A stretch of DNA of 64,000 bases from Adenophora triphylla var. japonica (Eukaryota; Streptophyta; Magnoliopsida; Asterales; Campanulaceae). The stretch covers positions 407,581-471,580 of the forward strand of contig JAFEMH010001452.1 in NCBI GenBank assembly GCA_022495995.1, written 5' to 3'. The stretch's first letter is position 1. Each line of letters begins with the position of its first letter. Of this stretch, positions 10,822 through 22,388 are shown piece by piece. The notes under the pieces were generated by a model that did not search any database, was not told the origin of the DNA, and saw only the letters and a list, made by a program, of their open reading frames with translations. The translations under genes and the position numbers were made by a program.

Positions 10822-13331
10822 TGTCACGACCCTAAGCCTAGGCACATTCTTGGTCACACGTGAAGCACGTGGGGTTGGGTATGCCTTGCATATCATCCTT
10901 GGTTTGTTGACATTTGATTGCTTACGTGTTCATTTTGAGCCAGTTTGTTGCACTATGTGATTTTTAGATGTTATAACTTGATTTAATCATATAATGTCTA
11001 AACAAAGAAAGTTTGTGTAGTTTATTTGTAACACTTGAATTCTAATTGAAAGTGTTATAAAAAGTTGTAAGGAGCTTAATTGTAAAATAAAGCTTAAGGT
11101 AGTTGTTTGTTTGATTTCAATCTTGGAGGAGCTTATGTGTAAAAGTATAATGTATATCATCTTAAAGCTTCCTATAGAAGCTTTACTACGTTTCCTCAGC
11201 CTTCTCCTTGTTTCCATCAGCCACGGAAGTTCCCAAACCCTTGTTCTACTTCTAAAAAATCTCAGAAAATCAGATTTGAAGTGGTTGTCGATTCTGTTTT
11301 CAAACTATTGCAAAGGAGGGTGTTGTGAGCAAGTTCATCCGATTCTTTCCCTCTTTTAATTGCATAATCCTTGGTAAGTTGTTATGTCTCTTTGTTATAC
11401 TTGTTCATAACATGATTAAAGTTGTTAATATGATGTTATTAGCAAGTTGTGCACTGATGGAACTTCAGCTGGGGTTGAAATTGGAACAAGCTAAGTTGGT
11501 GATGAGCAACTTGGTAAAAGGTGGTAGTATGAATTGGTAATTGTTGTATACATGTTATATAGGTGTTATAAGACTTGAAAGGAGTATATTGGAGTCCCAA
11601 AACATGTATATACACTGTTGTAAATGGCCTTGAGTTAGCTGAGAGCAAAGGTGGCAGAAACTGATGTTGGTGTTGTTGTGTTCTGCTGCTGTTGTTGCTG
11701 CAAACCGTGGCTCCTGGTGAAGGGCACGACTCGTGCCTATGAGCATGAGTCGTGACCAAGGGTTACAGTCGTGAGTCACCAGTCATGGGCTTGGAATCAG
11801 TCGTGCAGGGGAGATGCACGACTCGTGCTACCATGCACGACTTGTGCTCAAAACTGCCTTGAGTGAGCACCTTTGCAAGCGTTTTAACCTAGTCTAATGA
11901 GTATAGATTTGATCACTCTTTTACTATACTTTTAATACAAGTTTAGTACAACATTTTAGAACTTGTAATTGGCCAAAAAGAGAGTTTCAAGAGCTTTAAA
12001 TATTGACCTAAAGTTGCTTGGCAGGCAAGTTTGAAAGCTGAACCAATTTTACCCTGCAGCCTTGGTCCATGTTCGAGGCATTGGGAACCTAGGCTAAACA
12101 ACTCGGAATGGAACAATTTTTAATCCTATATCTAGTACAACTTTAGTACTACATAATGGAGTTTGAATTGGGCCAAAAAGATATTGATAAGGTCCTTAAA
12201 TAATGTCTCAAAAATGCTTGAGAGGCGATTATGAAACTTGAACCAAATGTTATAAAACTTGGTTTTTTGAACTTGAAACCTAAAGGGAAGTTGTTCAAGG
12301 TTGTATTGTGATGGCTTAGGGCTGCTTATATGTCATTGTACCCCTACGTAATGACCTATGTAGGGTTATTTGCTCTATAGTGCCTAAAGATGAGTAGGGC
12401 ATTATTTCCTTGGGTTGAACAAGAGGGATAACACCCTGTTTCTGGGTTCCATGATATGAAATGAAATTGTAAGACTTATGTGATATAATTTGTGCCATAA
12501 GTGCTTACCTGTTCATAGTTGATTGTGTACAAAGTGTTCAAATACTTGTTGCACATTTTCTTGGGTTGAGTATGAGTAATGAATACCATGTCATTGCATT
12601 GTTGTTATTCAATAGTGCGAAATATATGTGCACTATTGCGATTGATTTAACATGAGTTATAGTTCCATGTTATGTATATTGATGTCCCATAGGGTGGACT
12701 TATGTTCAAGTATCTGTTATGTGCTTGACTATGATGGTATCAGCTGATCATTGTGGGGGTATATGGGATCTTAGCACTTATGAGAAGATATTTCATAAAG
12801 TGTTTAGATTGCCATATACCTGTGACCTCTCCCCCGTCTGTGGCCACGGTCTGGGGGTGCACAACTTCTGTGTATATGTGCAGTCAGGCACATATAGCTG
12901 ATAACTTATATGGATCTCTGTTCGGGGTCATATAAGACGTGAATAAGCATTAGCATTTCACGAGAGCGGAGTATCCCTCCCACCGTTGTACTACATATGA
13001 TTCAGATGAAAAGGTAAGGGAAAGGTAACGGAATGTGTTTACTGTTTCCCAATGTGTTATTGGCAACCTGATTGTGTGTTGCATTGTGTATGACTTACTG
13101 GTCAGAAGGAAAAGGTAACGTAATGTGTTTACTGTTTTCCAATGTGAGCAACCTGTTTATGTGTTGCATATTGTATGGCATATTGTTGCATACATAATAG
13201 CTTGCTGAGATTTTATCTCACCCCTTCTCCCTTTATTGTTTTAGATTCCGCTGAGATAGGTGGACCGGACCAGTGAGGCCGGGGGAAGAGTTTGGACTCC
13301 TTTTGGGTTGTCAGGGTATGAGTTCTTTTGG
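10822..13331 (+). repeat. Chromo-B 5' LTR, 3'-truncated
   Basis: It matches 18057-18611 joined to 42275 onward. Identity runs to GGTATGAGTTCTTTTGG and then stops abruptly, switching into gag sequence at about 13332. The last ~350 bp present in the 3' LTR (about 44222-44571), plus primer site and leader, are missing. The intact LTR would be about 2.85 kb. Confidence 0.88.
11723..11848 (+). promoter_or_regulatory. GCACGACTCGTGC palindromic motif cluster in Chromo-B LTR
   Basis: GCACGACTCGTGC occurs at 11723 and again near 11816, with related ACTTGTGC, CATGAGTCGTGAC and CAGTCGTG words between and after. The word is a near-perfect palindrome (GCACGA-C-TCGTGC). The same cluster is in the 3' LTR at 42620-42744. 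The role is not known. Confidence 0.5.
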
Positions 13332-13855
13332 TGGCAGATCCAGATCCACAGATAGCTGAGAGATGGTTGGAGGCTATGACCAAAATCTTTATTGCAATGG
13401 AGAGCACAGATGAAGAAAAGGTCAGATGTGCAGTGTTTAAGCTAGAGGGTCCAGCTGAACATTGGTGGCAGATCCTTAAAGAAAGCTGGGAGCGGGATCA
13501 TACGCCCCAGACTTGGGAAAACTTTGTGGGAAAATTCAAGGAACACTTCATTCCCGTGATCACGAAAGACAAGAAAGAGGTAGAATTCCTGAAACTTGAG
13601 CAGGGGGCATTGACAGTAGCCCAGTACTCAGCTAAATTTACAGAATTGGCCAGGTATTGTTCCCATCTTGTGCCAGATGAAAGCAGGAGGGTCTACAGGT
13701 TTGTTAAAGGGTTGAGATTGGAATTCAGGAAGCAATTGTTGACTCATGATTTTCCTACCTACCAAGCAGCAGTTAATATGGCCTACAGAATTGAGAATGA
13801 CATTGATGAACATAAGAGTAAATCCGAGGCAAGTGGAAGCAAGGGTAAGTCTTAA
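13332..13855 (+). pseudogene. Chromo-B gag (capsid region), N-terminus deleted
   Basis: This is the retrotransposon gag family: PDPQIAERWLEAMTKIF, then KVRCAVFKLEGPAEHWWQIL, TWENFVGKFKEHFIP, EFLKLEQGALTVAQYSAKF and DESRRVYRFVKGL. The usual N-terminal ~100 residues are absent because the 5' LTR sequence joins directly to gag near 13332. A TAA at 13853-13855 ends the frame before the zinc knuckles. It would bind element RNA and build the virus-like particle. Confidence 0.85.
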
Positions 13856-14995
13856 GGCCAGAGTTCAGGGCAGGGCAAGAGTCAGACTAAAAGCTTCAAT
13901 TGCTGGAGTGGCTAAGGGAGGTACAGTTACAGTGTCACAAGGCCTGTATCCCGTCAATTTGGACCTGTTTGCAACTTTTGTAAGAGGATTGGCAATTCAG
14001 AAGACAACTGTTGGAGGAAACAGGGCAAGTGTCTAAACTGTGGTGAAATGGGGCATTTCAAGAAGGACTGTCCTAAATTTAAAAAGGGTCAATCTCCGGG
14101 TGGTAAACAGCAAGGTGATCAGCCCAGAGGTGGTTTGAAAATAGATGTAGAGGGAAAACCAAAAGAGAAAGTGCAAGACAGAGTGTTTGCCTTAGGCCGA
14201 GGTGAGGTAGATCCCACAGCGGTGATTAGAGGTATTGTCCCTGTCTCAGGGGTCAGGGCTCGTGTTCTTATTGACCCTGGATCGTCTCATTCATATGTGG
14301 CATCTCATTTTGCATTTACATTGCATAAGTTTCCTATGTTTCTACCTTATATGTTAGAGGTTTCTACTCCTATGGGAGAGCACCTCGAAGCCTCTTTGAT
14401 CTATCATGACTGTGAGGTGATATTATGTGGGCATGTATTGCCAGTGGATTTGGTAGAGTTACCAATCCGAGATTTTGATGTTATATTAGGCATGGACTGG
14501 TTGAGTTCTTGTCATGCCTTGGTGGACTGTCGCAGAAAGCGAGTCACCTTTTCTATGCCTGATGTGCCTGTATTTGTTTTTGATGCTGATAAATCTTTAT
14601 TTGGCATTCATGTTATTTCTGCACTAAAGGCTAGAAAGTTATTATCTAAGGGGTGTGAAGGTTACTTGGCATATGTGTTAGACTCTAATAGGAAATCTCC
14701 TGAGTTATCTTCTGTGCCAGTTGTGAATGAGTTCAGTGACGTATTCTCAACCGAGTATAGTATGCCTCCAGATAGAGAAGTGGAGTTTTGTATTGACTTA
14801 TTGCCAGGTACTTCACCCATTTCTAAGGCACCCTACAGAATGGTTCCAGCTGAGTTGAAAGAGTTGAAACTTCAGTTGCAGGAGTTGCTTGATAGGGGTT
14901 TTATTCGTCCCAGTGTATCACCCTGGGGAGCACCGGTGTTGTTTGTTAGGAAGAGGATGGTACTTTGCGGTTGTGTATTTATTACAGACTACTGA
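13856..14995 (+). pseudogene. Chromo-B zinc knuckles, protease and start of RT
   Basis: After the gag stop, two CCHC-like knuckles follow at about 13960-14075. The first has Asn in place of the usual His (CKRIGNSEDNC); the second is a normal CLNCGEMGHFKKDC. The retropepsin motif VLIDPGSSHSYV lies near 14270, with D-P-G, a variant I regard as normal in plant chromoviruses, and later VILGMDWLSSCHALVDC. RT begins with PPYRM-like and RPSVSPWGAPVLFV sequences. A one-base loss near 14956 shifts the frame, and the ORF stops at 14995. Confidence 0.82.
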
Positions 14996-16731
14996 ATCAA
15001 GCTACAATTAAGAACAAATATCCTCTTCCTCACATTGATGATTTATTTGATCAACTCCAAGGTTCCGTTATCTATTCTAAGTTGGATTTACGTAGCGAAT
15101 ACCATCAGTTGAAAATCAAGCCAGATGATGTGTCTAAGACAGCTTTCAGAACAAGGTACGGGCATTATGAATTTCTTGTTATGCCATTTGGATTGACTAA
15201 TGCACCAGCAGTCTTTATGGATATGATGAACAGGATTTTTAAACCGTATCTTGATAACTTCGTTGTTGTTTTTATTGATGATATCCTGGTATACTCAAAA
15301 TCCAGGGAAGATCACGAGAGGCATTTGAGAATTGTTTTATCAGTGCTTCGTGAGAAACAGTTGTTTGCAAAGTTCAGCAAATGTGAGTTCTGGCTGGAAC
15401 AGATTTCTTTCTTGGGTCACGTGGTATCCAGAAATGGTATTGCAGTGGATCCTTCAAAGATTGAGGCCGTAGTTAACTGGAAACAACCTTCTACTGTGAC
15501 AGAGGTTCGTAGTTTCCTTGGGTTAGCGGGGTACTATCGGAGATTTATTGATGGATTTTTGAGGATTGCAACTCCGTTGACCAGATTGACTAGGAAGGAT
15601 GTACCATTTGTTTGGGATGCTAAGTGTGAAGCTGGCTTTACTGAATTGAAGAAGAGATTGACTTCAGCTCCTATTCTTACACTTCCAGAGGGTTGTGAGA
15701 ACTTTGTTATATTCAGTGATGCCTCTAAAGAGGGTCTGGGATGTGTTCTTATGCAAAATGGGAAGGTAATTGCGTATGCTTCGAGGAAGTTATCACCAGC
15801 GGAGCAGAATTATCCTACCCATGATATGGAGTTAGCTGCCATTGTGTTTGCCTTGCATAAGTGGAAGCATTACTTGTATGGGGCAAAGTTTGAGATATTT
15901 ACAGATCATAAGAGTTTGAAGTACTTGTTCACCCGTATGAACCGAACAAATGCATGCAGGCGATGGTTGGAGCTTCTGAAAGACTATGATTGTGTTATTT
16001 CTTATCATCCCAGAAAGGCCAGTGTGGTAGCTGATGCTATTAGCCGTAAGGCTCATCTATCGTCCTTGGTATCTCGGGAACTGAGAGGTGAGATGTTGTT
16101 TGCTAATGTCAGAGCTGTTCCTACTCTTTATGGAGATCTTATGGAAGCTCAGTTGCTTGATGATGAATTGAAGAAAATCAGGGAGAAATTGCAAGATGGC
16201 AAGTTTGGGGAGTATTCATTGAACAAGGATGGAATTCTCACCTTCAAAGGCAGAATTTGCGTACCATCTTCCCCAGAGATCAAAAGACAGGTATTAGAGG
16301 ATGGCCATAAGTTCAGATTTGCTATTCATCCAGGAAGCACCAAGATGTATCAGGATCTGAAACGGGGCTACTGGTGGAATGGCATGAAAAAAGAGATTGC
16401 AGAGTTTGTGTCAAAGTGTCTGACTTGTCAACAGGTCAAAGCAGAGCATCAGAGACCAGCTGGATTGCTTCAGCCACTTGATATTCCAGAGTGGAAGTGG
16501 GAGGGCATTTCTATGGATTTTGTGACAGGATTGCCTCTTACTCCGCGAAAGATGGATGCTATATGGGTGATTGTGGATCGGTTGACCAAATCAGCTCATT
16601 TCCTTCCAGTTTCAACCAAGTATTCCTTGGAGAGATTGGATCAGTTGTACATCCGTGAGATTGTGAGACTACATGGAGTACCTGTCAACATTGTTTCTGA
16701 TAGGGATCCGAGATTCACTTCGCGATTTTAG
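14965..16731 (+). pseudogene. Chromo-B reverse transcriptase, RNase H and integrase N-terminus
   Basis: This is the longest pol frame (588 residues). RT shows [34 protein letters not shown] and the catalytic [12 protein letters not shown]. RNase H shows [25 protein letters not shown] and the later [10 protein letters not shown]. Integrase shows the HHCC zinc domain ([25 protein letters not shown]) and the first two aspartates ([24 protein letters not shown]). It ends at a TAG (16729-16731) where a Trp is expected, consistent with TGG to TAG. Some residues are unusual, such as Tyr for Asp in LCIDYR. Confidence 0.88.
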
Positions 16732-17397
16732 AGGGCTTTGCATGAGGCCCTGGGATCTAAGTTGAGTTTCAGTACATCATTTCATCCTCAGACTGATGGG
16801 CAGACAAAGAGGACCATTCAGATTTTGGAGGATATGCTACGAGCGTGTGTAATGGACTTCCAGTTATCTTAGGAAGACCATTTGCCTTTAGGGGAATTTG
16901 CCTACAACAATAGCTACCAATCCAGCATTGAGATGGCACCATATGAGGCACTGTATGGGAGGAAATGTAGGTCTCCAATGTGTTGGGACGAGGTTGGTGA
17001 GGCTAAACTTTGGGGTCCAGATTTGGTTAGAGACTCAACTGAGAAGATCAAAGTGATCCGTGATATATTGAGGACAGCCCAGAGTCGCCAGAAGAGTTAT
17101 GCCAACACGAGAAGAAGGGAGTTATCTTTTTAGGTTGGTGATTTGGTGTTTTTGAAGATCTCACCTAGAACGGGGATCAAGAGATTTGGCAACAAAGGAA
17201 AATTGGCTCCTAGGTTTGTTGGTCCATTTGAGGTGTTAGAGATGGTAGGTGAGTTAGCCTATCGTTTGGCTCTACCACCATCTCTTTCTTCTCTTCATGA
17301 TGTGTTTCATGTGTCCATGTTGAGGAAGTACTGCTATGATTCCTCACATGTGTTGAGTTCTCCTCCTGAGGATGTCCAGGCGGATATGACCATATGA
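16732..17397 (+). pseudogene. Chromo-B integrase C-terminal half, three stops
   Basis: The pieces continue the integrase core: [20 protein letters not shown], then QTKRTIQ where the catalytic glutamate (normally SERTIQ) is Lys (codon 16807-16809), and YNNSYQSSIEMAPYEALYG. TAG stops occur at about 16870 and 17131, both one transition from Trp or Gln codons. The GPFEVLE...[12 protein letters not shown] region at the end is the integrase C-terminal domain. The ORF runs into the junction of a 451-bp tandem duplication and stops at 17397. Confidence 0.82.
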
Positions 17398-17839
17398 GGC
17401 ACTGTATGGGAGGAAATGTAGGTCTCCAATGTGTTGGGACGAGGTTGGTGAGGCTAAACTTTGGGGTCCAGATTTGGTTAGAGACTCAACTGAGAAGATC
17501 AAAGTGATCCGTGATATATTGAGGACAGCCCAGAGTCGCCAGAAGAGTTATGCCAACACGAGAAGAAGGGAGTTATCTTTTTAGGTTGGTGATTTGGTGT
17601 TTTTGAAGATCTCACCTAGAACGGGGATCAAGAGATTTGGCAACAAAGGAAAATTGGCTCCTAGGTTTGTTGGTCCATTTGAGGTGTTAGAGAAGGTAGG
17701 TGAGTTAGCCTATCGTTTGGCTCTACCACCATCTCTTTCTTCTCTACATGATGTGTTTCATGTGTCCATGTTGAGGAAGTACTGCTATGATTCCTCACAT
17801 GTGTTGAGTTCTCCTCCTGAGGATGTCCAGGCGGATATG
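16938..17839 (+). repeat. 451-bp direct tandem duplication in Chromo-B integrase
   Basis: Positions 16938-17388 and 17389-17839 are nearly identical. I found only two or so substitutions (GAGATGG/GAGAAGG and CTTCATG/CTACATG). The duplication joins ACC to ACC at its junction, a 3-bp microhomology. It duplicates part of the integrase core and C-terminal domain, shifting the frame in the first copy. The shared TAG of the first copy is repeated in the second, so the stop predates the duplication. Confidence 0.9.
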
Positions 17840-18055
17840 ACCTACGTTGAGGTACCTTTGTGGATTCTGGAGAGGCAGGTCCGGGAATTGCGTACCAAGA
17901 GTATTCCCGTGGTGAAAGTTCTTTGGAAGAATCACACCATTGAGGAAGCTACTTGGGAATTGGAATCAGATATGAGGCAGAAGTATCCTGAGTTGTTTAA
18001 TCATTCAGGTAAGTTAAGTCCAAATTCGGGACGAATTTTGTTTAAGGGGGAGTGA
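17594..18055 (+). pseudogene. Chromo-B integrase C-terminus and chromodomain
   Basis: This frame is the second copy of the duplicated segment and runs on to the natural end of pol. It reads [40 protein letters not shown] and [12 protein letters not shown], followed by a chromodomain-like tail: TYVEVPLWILERQVRELR, PVVKVLWKNHTIEEATWELE and SDMRQKYPELF. Chromodomains of this class target integration to particular chromatin. The stop at 18053-18055 is followed by the polypurine tract and LTR, so this is the true C-terminus. Confidence 0.87.
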
Positions 18056-18056
18056 G
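18044..18056 (+). other. Chromo-B polypurine tract
   Basis: AAGGGGGAGTGAG lies directly before the 3' LTR start TGTCACGACC and just overlaps the pol stop. Confidence 0.8.
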
Positions 18057-18611
18057 TGTCACGACCCTAAGCCTAGGCACATTCTTGGTCACACGTGAAG
18101 CACGTGGGGTTGGGTATGCCTTGCATATCATCCTTGGTTTGTTGACATTTGATTGCTTACGTGTTCATTTTGAGCCAGTTTGTTGCACTATGTGATTTTT
18201 AGATGTTATAACTTGATTTAATCATATAATGTCTAAACAAAGAAAGTTTGTGTAGTTTATTTGTAACACTTGAATTCTAATTGAAAGTGTTATAAAAAGT
18301 TGTAAGGAGCTTAATTGTAAAATAAAGCTTAAGGTAGTTGTTTGTTTGATTTCAATCTTGGAGGAGCTTGTGTAAAAGTATTATGTATATCTTCTTAAAG
18401 CTTCCTATAGAAGCTTTACTACATTTCCTCAGCCTTCTCCTTGTTTCCATCAGCCATGGAAGTTCCCAAATCCTTGTTCTACTTCTAAAAAATCTCAGAA
18501 AATCAGATTTGAAGTGGTTGTCGATTCTGTTTTCAAACTATTGCAAAGGAGGGTGTTGTGAGCAAGTTCATCCGATTCGTTCCCTCTTTTAATTGCATAA
18601 TCCTTGGTAAG
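18057..18611 (+). repeat. Chromo-B 3' LTR, first part
   Basis: The sequence is nearly identical to the start of the 5' LTR at 10822. It is interrupted after GTAAG at 18611 by the Athila-C insertion; the LTR continues at 42275 after the duplicated GTAAG. Confidence 0.92.
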
Positions 18612-18867
18612 TGATAAGTGACTATTATATAGTCAATTATCCTAGTTTTTATATACTTTTACACAAATAAATCATCACTTTTTATTTAGTTTTTAGTATT
18701 TTTACTTACTTTTGTTATTTTATTAGATTTTACGTTTTTGGTATGTTTTATACATTTTAGACAGGTTTTAGGGTCTTTTTATTTATACAAAGGATTCATG
18801 GACATTTTGGTCCGAAAGGATGGAGGAACACCAAGCAAAATAAGCACTCCAAGCTGAAAACCAGTCG

Positions 18868-19085
18868 GAGCGGCCGTGCAGCAAAACCAGGAGCGGCCGT
18901 GCATCATAGGCCATGGCCGGCCATCTTGGCCCATGGAGTGGCCGAGCACTGAAGTGACCTGGCCGTGCCAAACCAGGAGCGGCCGTGCAGCTATATATGG
19001 AGCGGCCGTGCAAGTCTCCAAATTCAAATCCAAATCTGGCGCCAAAGAGGACACGGCCGTGCAAAATCCTTGACACGGCCGTGCA
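18868..19085 (+). promoter_or_regulatory. GAGCGGCCGTGCA / CACGGCCGTGCA cluster in Athila-C 5' LTR
   Basis: There are four GAGCGGCCGTGCA, two CACGGCCGTGCA and decayed copies (GAGTGGCCGAGCA, TGGCCGTGC) in 218 bp, ending 63 bp before the TATA box. CACGGCCGTG is a perfect 10-bp palindrome. The position is that of U3 enhancer repeats; function is inferred. Confidence 0.6.
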
Positions 19086-19148
19086 AGTCGTGACTGCAGA
19101 TGTAAAGGCACCTTTTGATGGCACCCAATTGAAGAGTCTCCTTCCATT

Positions 19149-19156
19149 TATAAATA
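19149..19156 (+). promoter_or_regulatory. TATA box of Athila-C LTR
   Basis: TATAAATA followed by GG lies 63 bp downstream of the motif cluster. The same box is at 41258-41265 in the 3' LTR. Confidence 0.6.
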
Positions 19157-20165
19157 GGACCCTTGTAATCGTCAGTCTTATATACGAATTCTTAGAGAGA
19201 AATTACGATATTAGATAGATAGAAGATACAAAGATTTGTAACAACAATTTTCCAAAGGAGTTTGAAGATCAAAGTCATTATTTGTTCTTGGAATCACTTT
19301 GGAGGAAAAGCAATAAAAGTGAAGCATTATTCTCAGCAATCATAAGTCTTTCTTACTCAATCTCCATTTATACTTTTATGTTATCAATGGCTTGTGAGTA
19401 ATCCCCCATATTCTTGGGGTTGGAAACTCAAAAGCATGCTTATTCATCATTCAAAAATGTTTAGTCTTGTCTTCTTTCTTCATCTAAAACAATCTCTTTA
19501 TATTATTCTCTAAATGCCTTACATTTTGGCGATATCCAATTTGTATGATTCAGTCAATTGAGAGAAGTACCTAGCAGAGAATCTCGATTGACGGAACCAT
19601 ATAAAGAAACTATGTTCATTGATCACGAGAGTAGTTCAATGGCCTAGGGATGTTCCTTTAATGGAAAGTATGTTGACTTCCGTCCTTAATGGATCTTACT
19701 AATTATGGTCAGCTAGAGATAAGCCGGAATGCCCGTTTGTGACAGGGCGGGGGCAAACATAAACGGATTTCTCAAACAGTTAGGACATAATTAGTGAAGA
19801 ATACAAACGCTATTGTCTTAGCCCGAAATAGCGTAGGCTTAACATACCATCCTTGCTTTTTATGAAAACCTTTTATTTCTAAGACAATGACAATTTGATG
19901 AATAAGAATATGTGTATGATTTCCAATCCCGAGAATGCTTCGTTTTATAAGATTTCAATTAAAGTATTTTCTGTTTATGCTCTCTCGATTAGTCTAAAAC
20001 AAATTTTATCTACCCCCAATCTTTTCTATATTTTCTAAAGACAAAAATATCCCTTAAGTAAACCACTGTCTCTGGGATCGACTCGTACTTGCACCCGCTA
20101 TATTACAATAGCCCGTGCGCTTGCGGATATAAAATAAACCGTTAGGTTTCGACCGAACAAGTTTT

Positions 20166-20183
20166 TGGCGCCGTTGCCGGGGA
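20166..20183 (+). other. Athila-C primer-binding site
   Basis: TGGCGCCGTTGCCGGGGA starts six bases after the LTR. This sequence is the usual primer site of Athila/Tat-lineage elements, complementary to the 3' end of a tRNA (generally given as Asp). Confidence 0.85.
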
Positions 20184-20312
20184 CAACGGTTTACTTTTTA
20201 TTTTTGTCTTTACTACAAAATTTTTTGTTTTTTATTTTATTTTTACTATTTTGCTTTCTTATCCTATAATCTGTTACGTTTAATTTTTCTTCAAGTGTTT
20301 TTCTTGTAGTTT

Positions 20313-20972
20313 ATGAAATGGTCTCGGACATTCGTTGACAACTTTGATCCGGAACCCGAAAGAAGCTTTCACGAAAGATTAAGAAGATTTAGAGAAACTC
20401 TACAAAAACACATGGACGGAGAACCGCAAACACCTGCTAGGACCCTACGGGACTTTGTTAACCCAAGTACCCCGGGAACTAGATCCCCTATTGTTGTGCC
20501 AAATGCCGGAGCAGCAAACTTCGAGATAAAGCCGCAATTATTGCACATGGTTATGAATAACCAATACAGCGGCACTGCCTTCGAAGATCCCCATCTACAC
20601 ATCCAAACATTCCTTGAATATTGTGATACTACACGTATTCAAAATGTTACGGTGGAAGCAATCCGGATGCGCCTCTTTCCTTTCTCTCTCAAGGATAAGG
20701 CGAAACAATGGTTGAATTCGGTCCCCCAGAATTCATTAACAACATGGGACCAAATTCAAGAAGCATTCCTTGATCGATTTTTCCCACCAAGAAAGACTGC
20801 CCAGATACGAACAAAGATCACTAACTTCTGTCAAACAGATAGTGAGACTTTGTATGACGCATGGGAACGGTTCAAGGAACTTCTCAGAATGTGCCCCCAC
20901 CACGGGCTTGAAAAGTGGTTGATTGTTCACACCTTCTACAACGGTCTCATTTTCAAAACAAGAGACCATTGA
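20313..20972 (+). pseudogene. Athila-C gag, capsid region
   Basis: Plant Athila/Tat gag shows as FEIKPQLLHMVMNNQYSG, EDPHLHIQTFLEYCDT, AIRMRLFPFSLKDKAKQWL, TTWDQIQEAFLDRFFPPRK, TKITNFCQ and LYDAWERFKELLRMCPHHG. A short N-terminal region starts at MKWSRTF, 130 bp after the primer site. A frameshift near 20955 truncates the frame in LIVHTFYNGL. The gag resumes in another frame (ALMNKGVNEAYDLIKNIA) and, after another break, at 21142. The protein would form the particle shell and bind RNA. Confidence 0.87.
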
Positions 20973-21141
20973 TGCCGCTGCAGGAGGAGCATTGATGAAC
21001 AAAGGAGTCAATGAGGCATACGACCTTATCAAAAACATTGCATTGAACCATTACCAATGGTCAAGCGAGAGGGAGCAGTAACAAGGTACGCCCGGTAAAT
21101 ATAATGTTGATGCAGTTACTCTTCTCTCCTCTAAAGTTGAC

Positions 21142-22080
21142 ATGCTTTTGAAAAAATTTGAAAAACTTAATGTCAATCCCATTGCTAGTGTAAATGTGTT
21201 ATGCGAACTATGTGGGTCTAACTCACATAGTACGGATAACTGCGAGTTACTTGACGTTACTTCTAACGATCAAGTGAACTTCGTTAATTCTTTTGGGCAA
21301 AAAGGGGGGATGTATTCTAACACATACAATCCCGAGTGGAGGAATCACCCCAATTTTTCCTATAAGAATAACAACGTTCTTAACCCGCAATCATCTACAC
21401 AACCTCCGGGATTTGCACCTAAGAATTTCAACAACAATGCAAGTACCTTCCCCCCTAAATCTAAATTAGATCTTATAATGGATTTTGTAGTGGAAAATAA
21501 AAATTCCCAAGAAAAGATCAATAATGAATTTAGGGAATGTTTTAAACTACTTAATGCTAGGTTTGATAACTTGGCAGCGCATAATAAGATGTTAGAAACC
21601 CAACAAGCTCAACAGGCTACCCCATTGAATAGACCACAAGGGAGTCTTCCCGGTCAACCTCAAAGGCCAAATGAGCAAGTTAATGTAGTAAAAACTAGGG
21701 ATGAGCAAGAAAAGAAAAATGAAAGCCCTAGAAATAATCATAGTCCAATCCCTCCGATGATTGAGACTAGTTTGGGGACAGAATCCCCTAGAGAAAAAGG
21801 CAAGGATTATGATGAATTCCTTGATAACCTAGATGCTATTAATGTTAACATTCCTTATTTTAGAAAAGATGAAGATATGCCTTTAGCCGTTAAACCTTTG
21901 AAAAAATTAATTTTTGAAAAAGAAGGGCTAGAAGAAAATAAGAATGTTATGTTAGCAGAGGAGGTAAGCGCCGTTTTGCAAGATAAAGACCCTCCAAAAT
22001 TAAAGGATCCAGGTACATTCACCATTCCTTGTTGTGTTGGCAGAATAAACATAGATAACGCTTATTTGTCCTTGACTTAG
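21142..22080 (+). pseudogene. Athila-C gag C-terminus with zinc knuckle, leading into protease
   Basis: This 312-residue frame has a CCHC knuckle CELCGSNSHSTDNC near residues 22-35. An asparagine/proline-rich segment follows (NTYNPEWRNHPNFSYKNN, QPPGFAPKNFN). Next come a helical segment, then NIPYFRKDEDMPLAVKPLKK and PPKLKDPGTFTIPCCVG, the standard approach to the Athila protease. A one-base shift near 22060 produces the TAG at 22078-22080, so protease is read in the next frame. Confidence 0.83.
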
Positions 22081-22388
22081 GAGCAAGCGTTAGTATAACG
22101 CCATTATCGGTTAGCGAGAAGCTTGGTATAGGGGAACTCAAACCCACAACCATAACTCTCCAATTGGCAGACCGATCCGTTCAATACCCCGTTGGTATTA
22201 TGGAAAATTTGCCTTGTCGAGTAGGGAACTTAATCATCCCTGTCGACTTTGTTATCTTGGATATGGCGGAAGACCATTATATTCCCGTCATTTTAGGAAG
22301 GCCATTTCTTGCCACTTTGCGGGGCAATTATAGATGTGAAAAATGGCACATTTTCCCTAAATATAGGGAAAGAAAGGGTCGAATTTAG
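22070..22388 (+). pseudogene. Athila-C aspartic protease
   Basis: In the frame starting near 22070, the retropepsin motif LDLGASVSITPLS carries a D-L-G active site typical of Athila/Tat. It is followed by LADRSVQYPVGIMENLPCRV and [20 protein letters not shown]. The frame shifts near 22320, and the protein continues in 22309-22845. It would process Gag and any Pol supplied in cis. Confidence 0.78.

Larger units (their letters stand above)
18612..20159 (+). repeat. Athila-C 5' LTR
   Basis: A 1548-bp LTR, TG...CA bounded. It holds the GGCCGTGCA cluster, a TATA box at 19149-19156 and two small conserved hairpin-like arms near its end (GCTAT...ATAGC and AAACC-GTTA-GGTTT). It matches the 3' LTR at 40719-42269 and the solo LTR at 4675-6197. 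Confidence 0.93.

Noticed and set aside
16729..17133. Programmed stop-codon readthrough at the three TAGs in Chromo-B integrase
   Set aside because: Stops fall at conserved Trp/Gln positions within the catalytic domain, and the element has other lesions. Decay by transition explains them.
20166..20183. tRNA gene near the Athila-C primer site, or near the Met primer sites
   Set aside because: Only the 12-18 base complements of tRNA 3' ends are present. There is no cloverleaf or A/B box.
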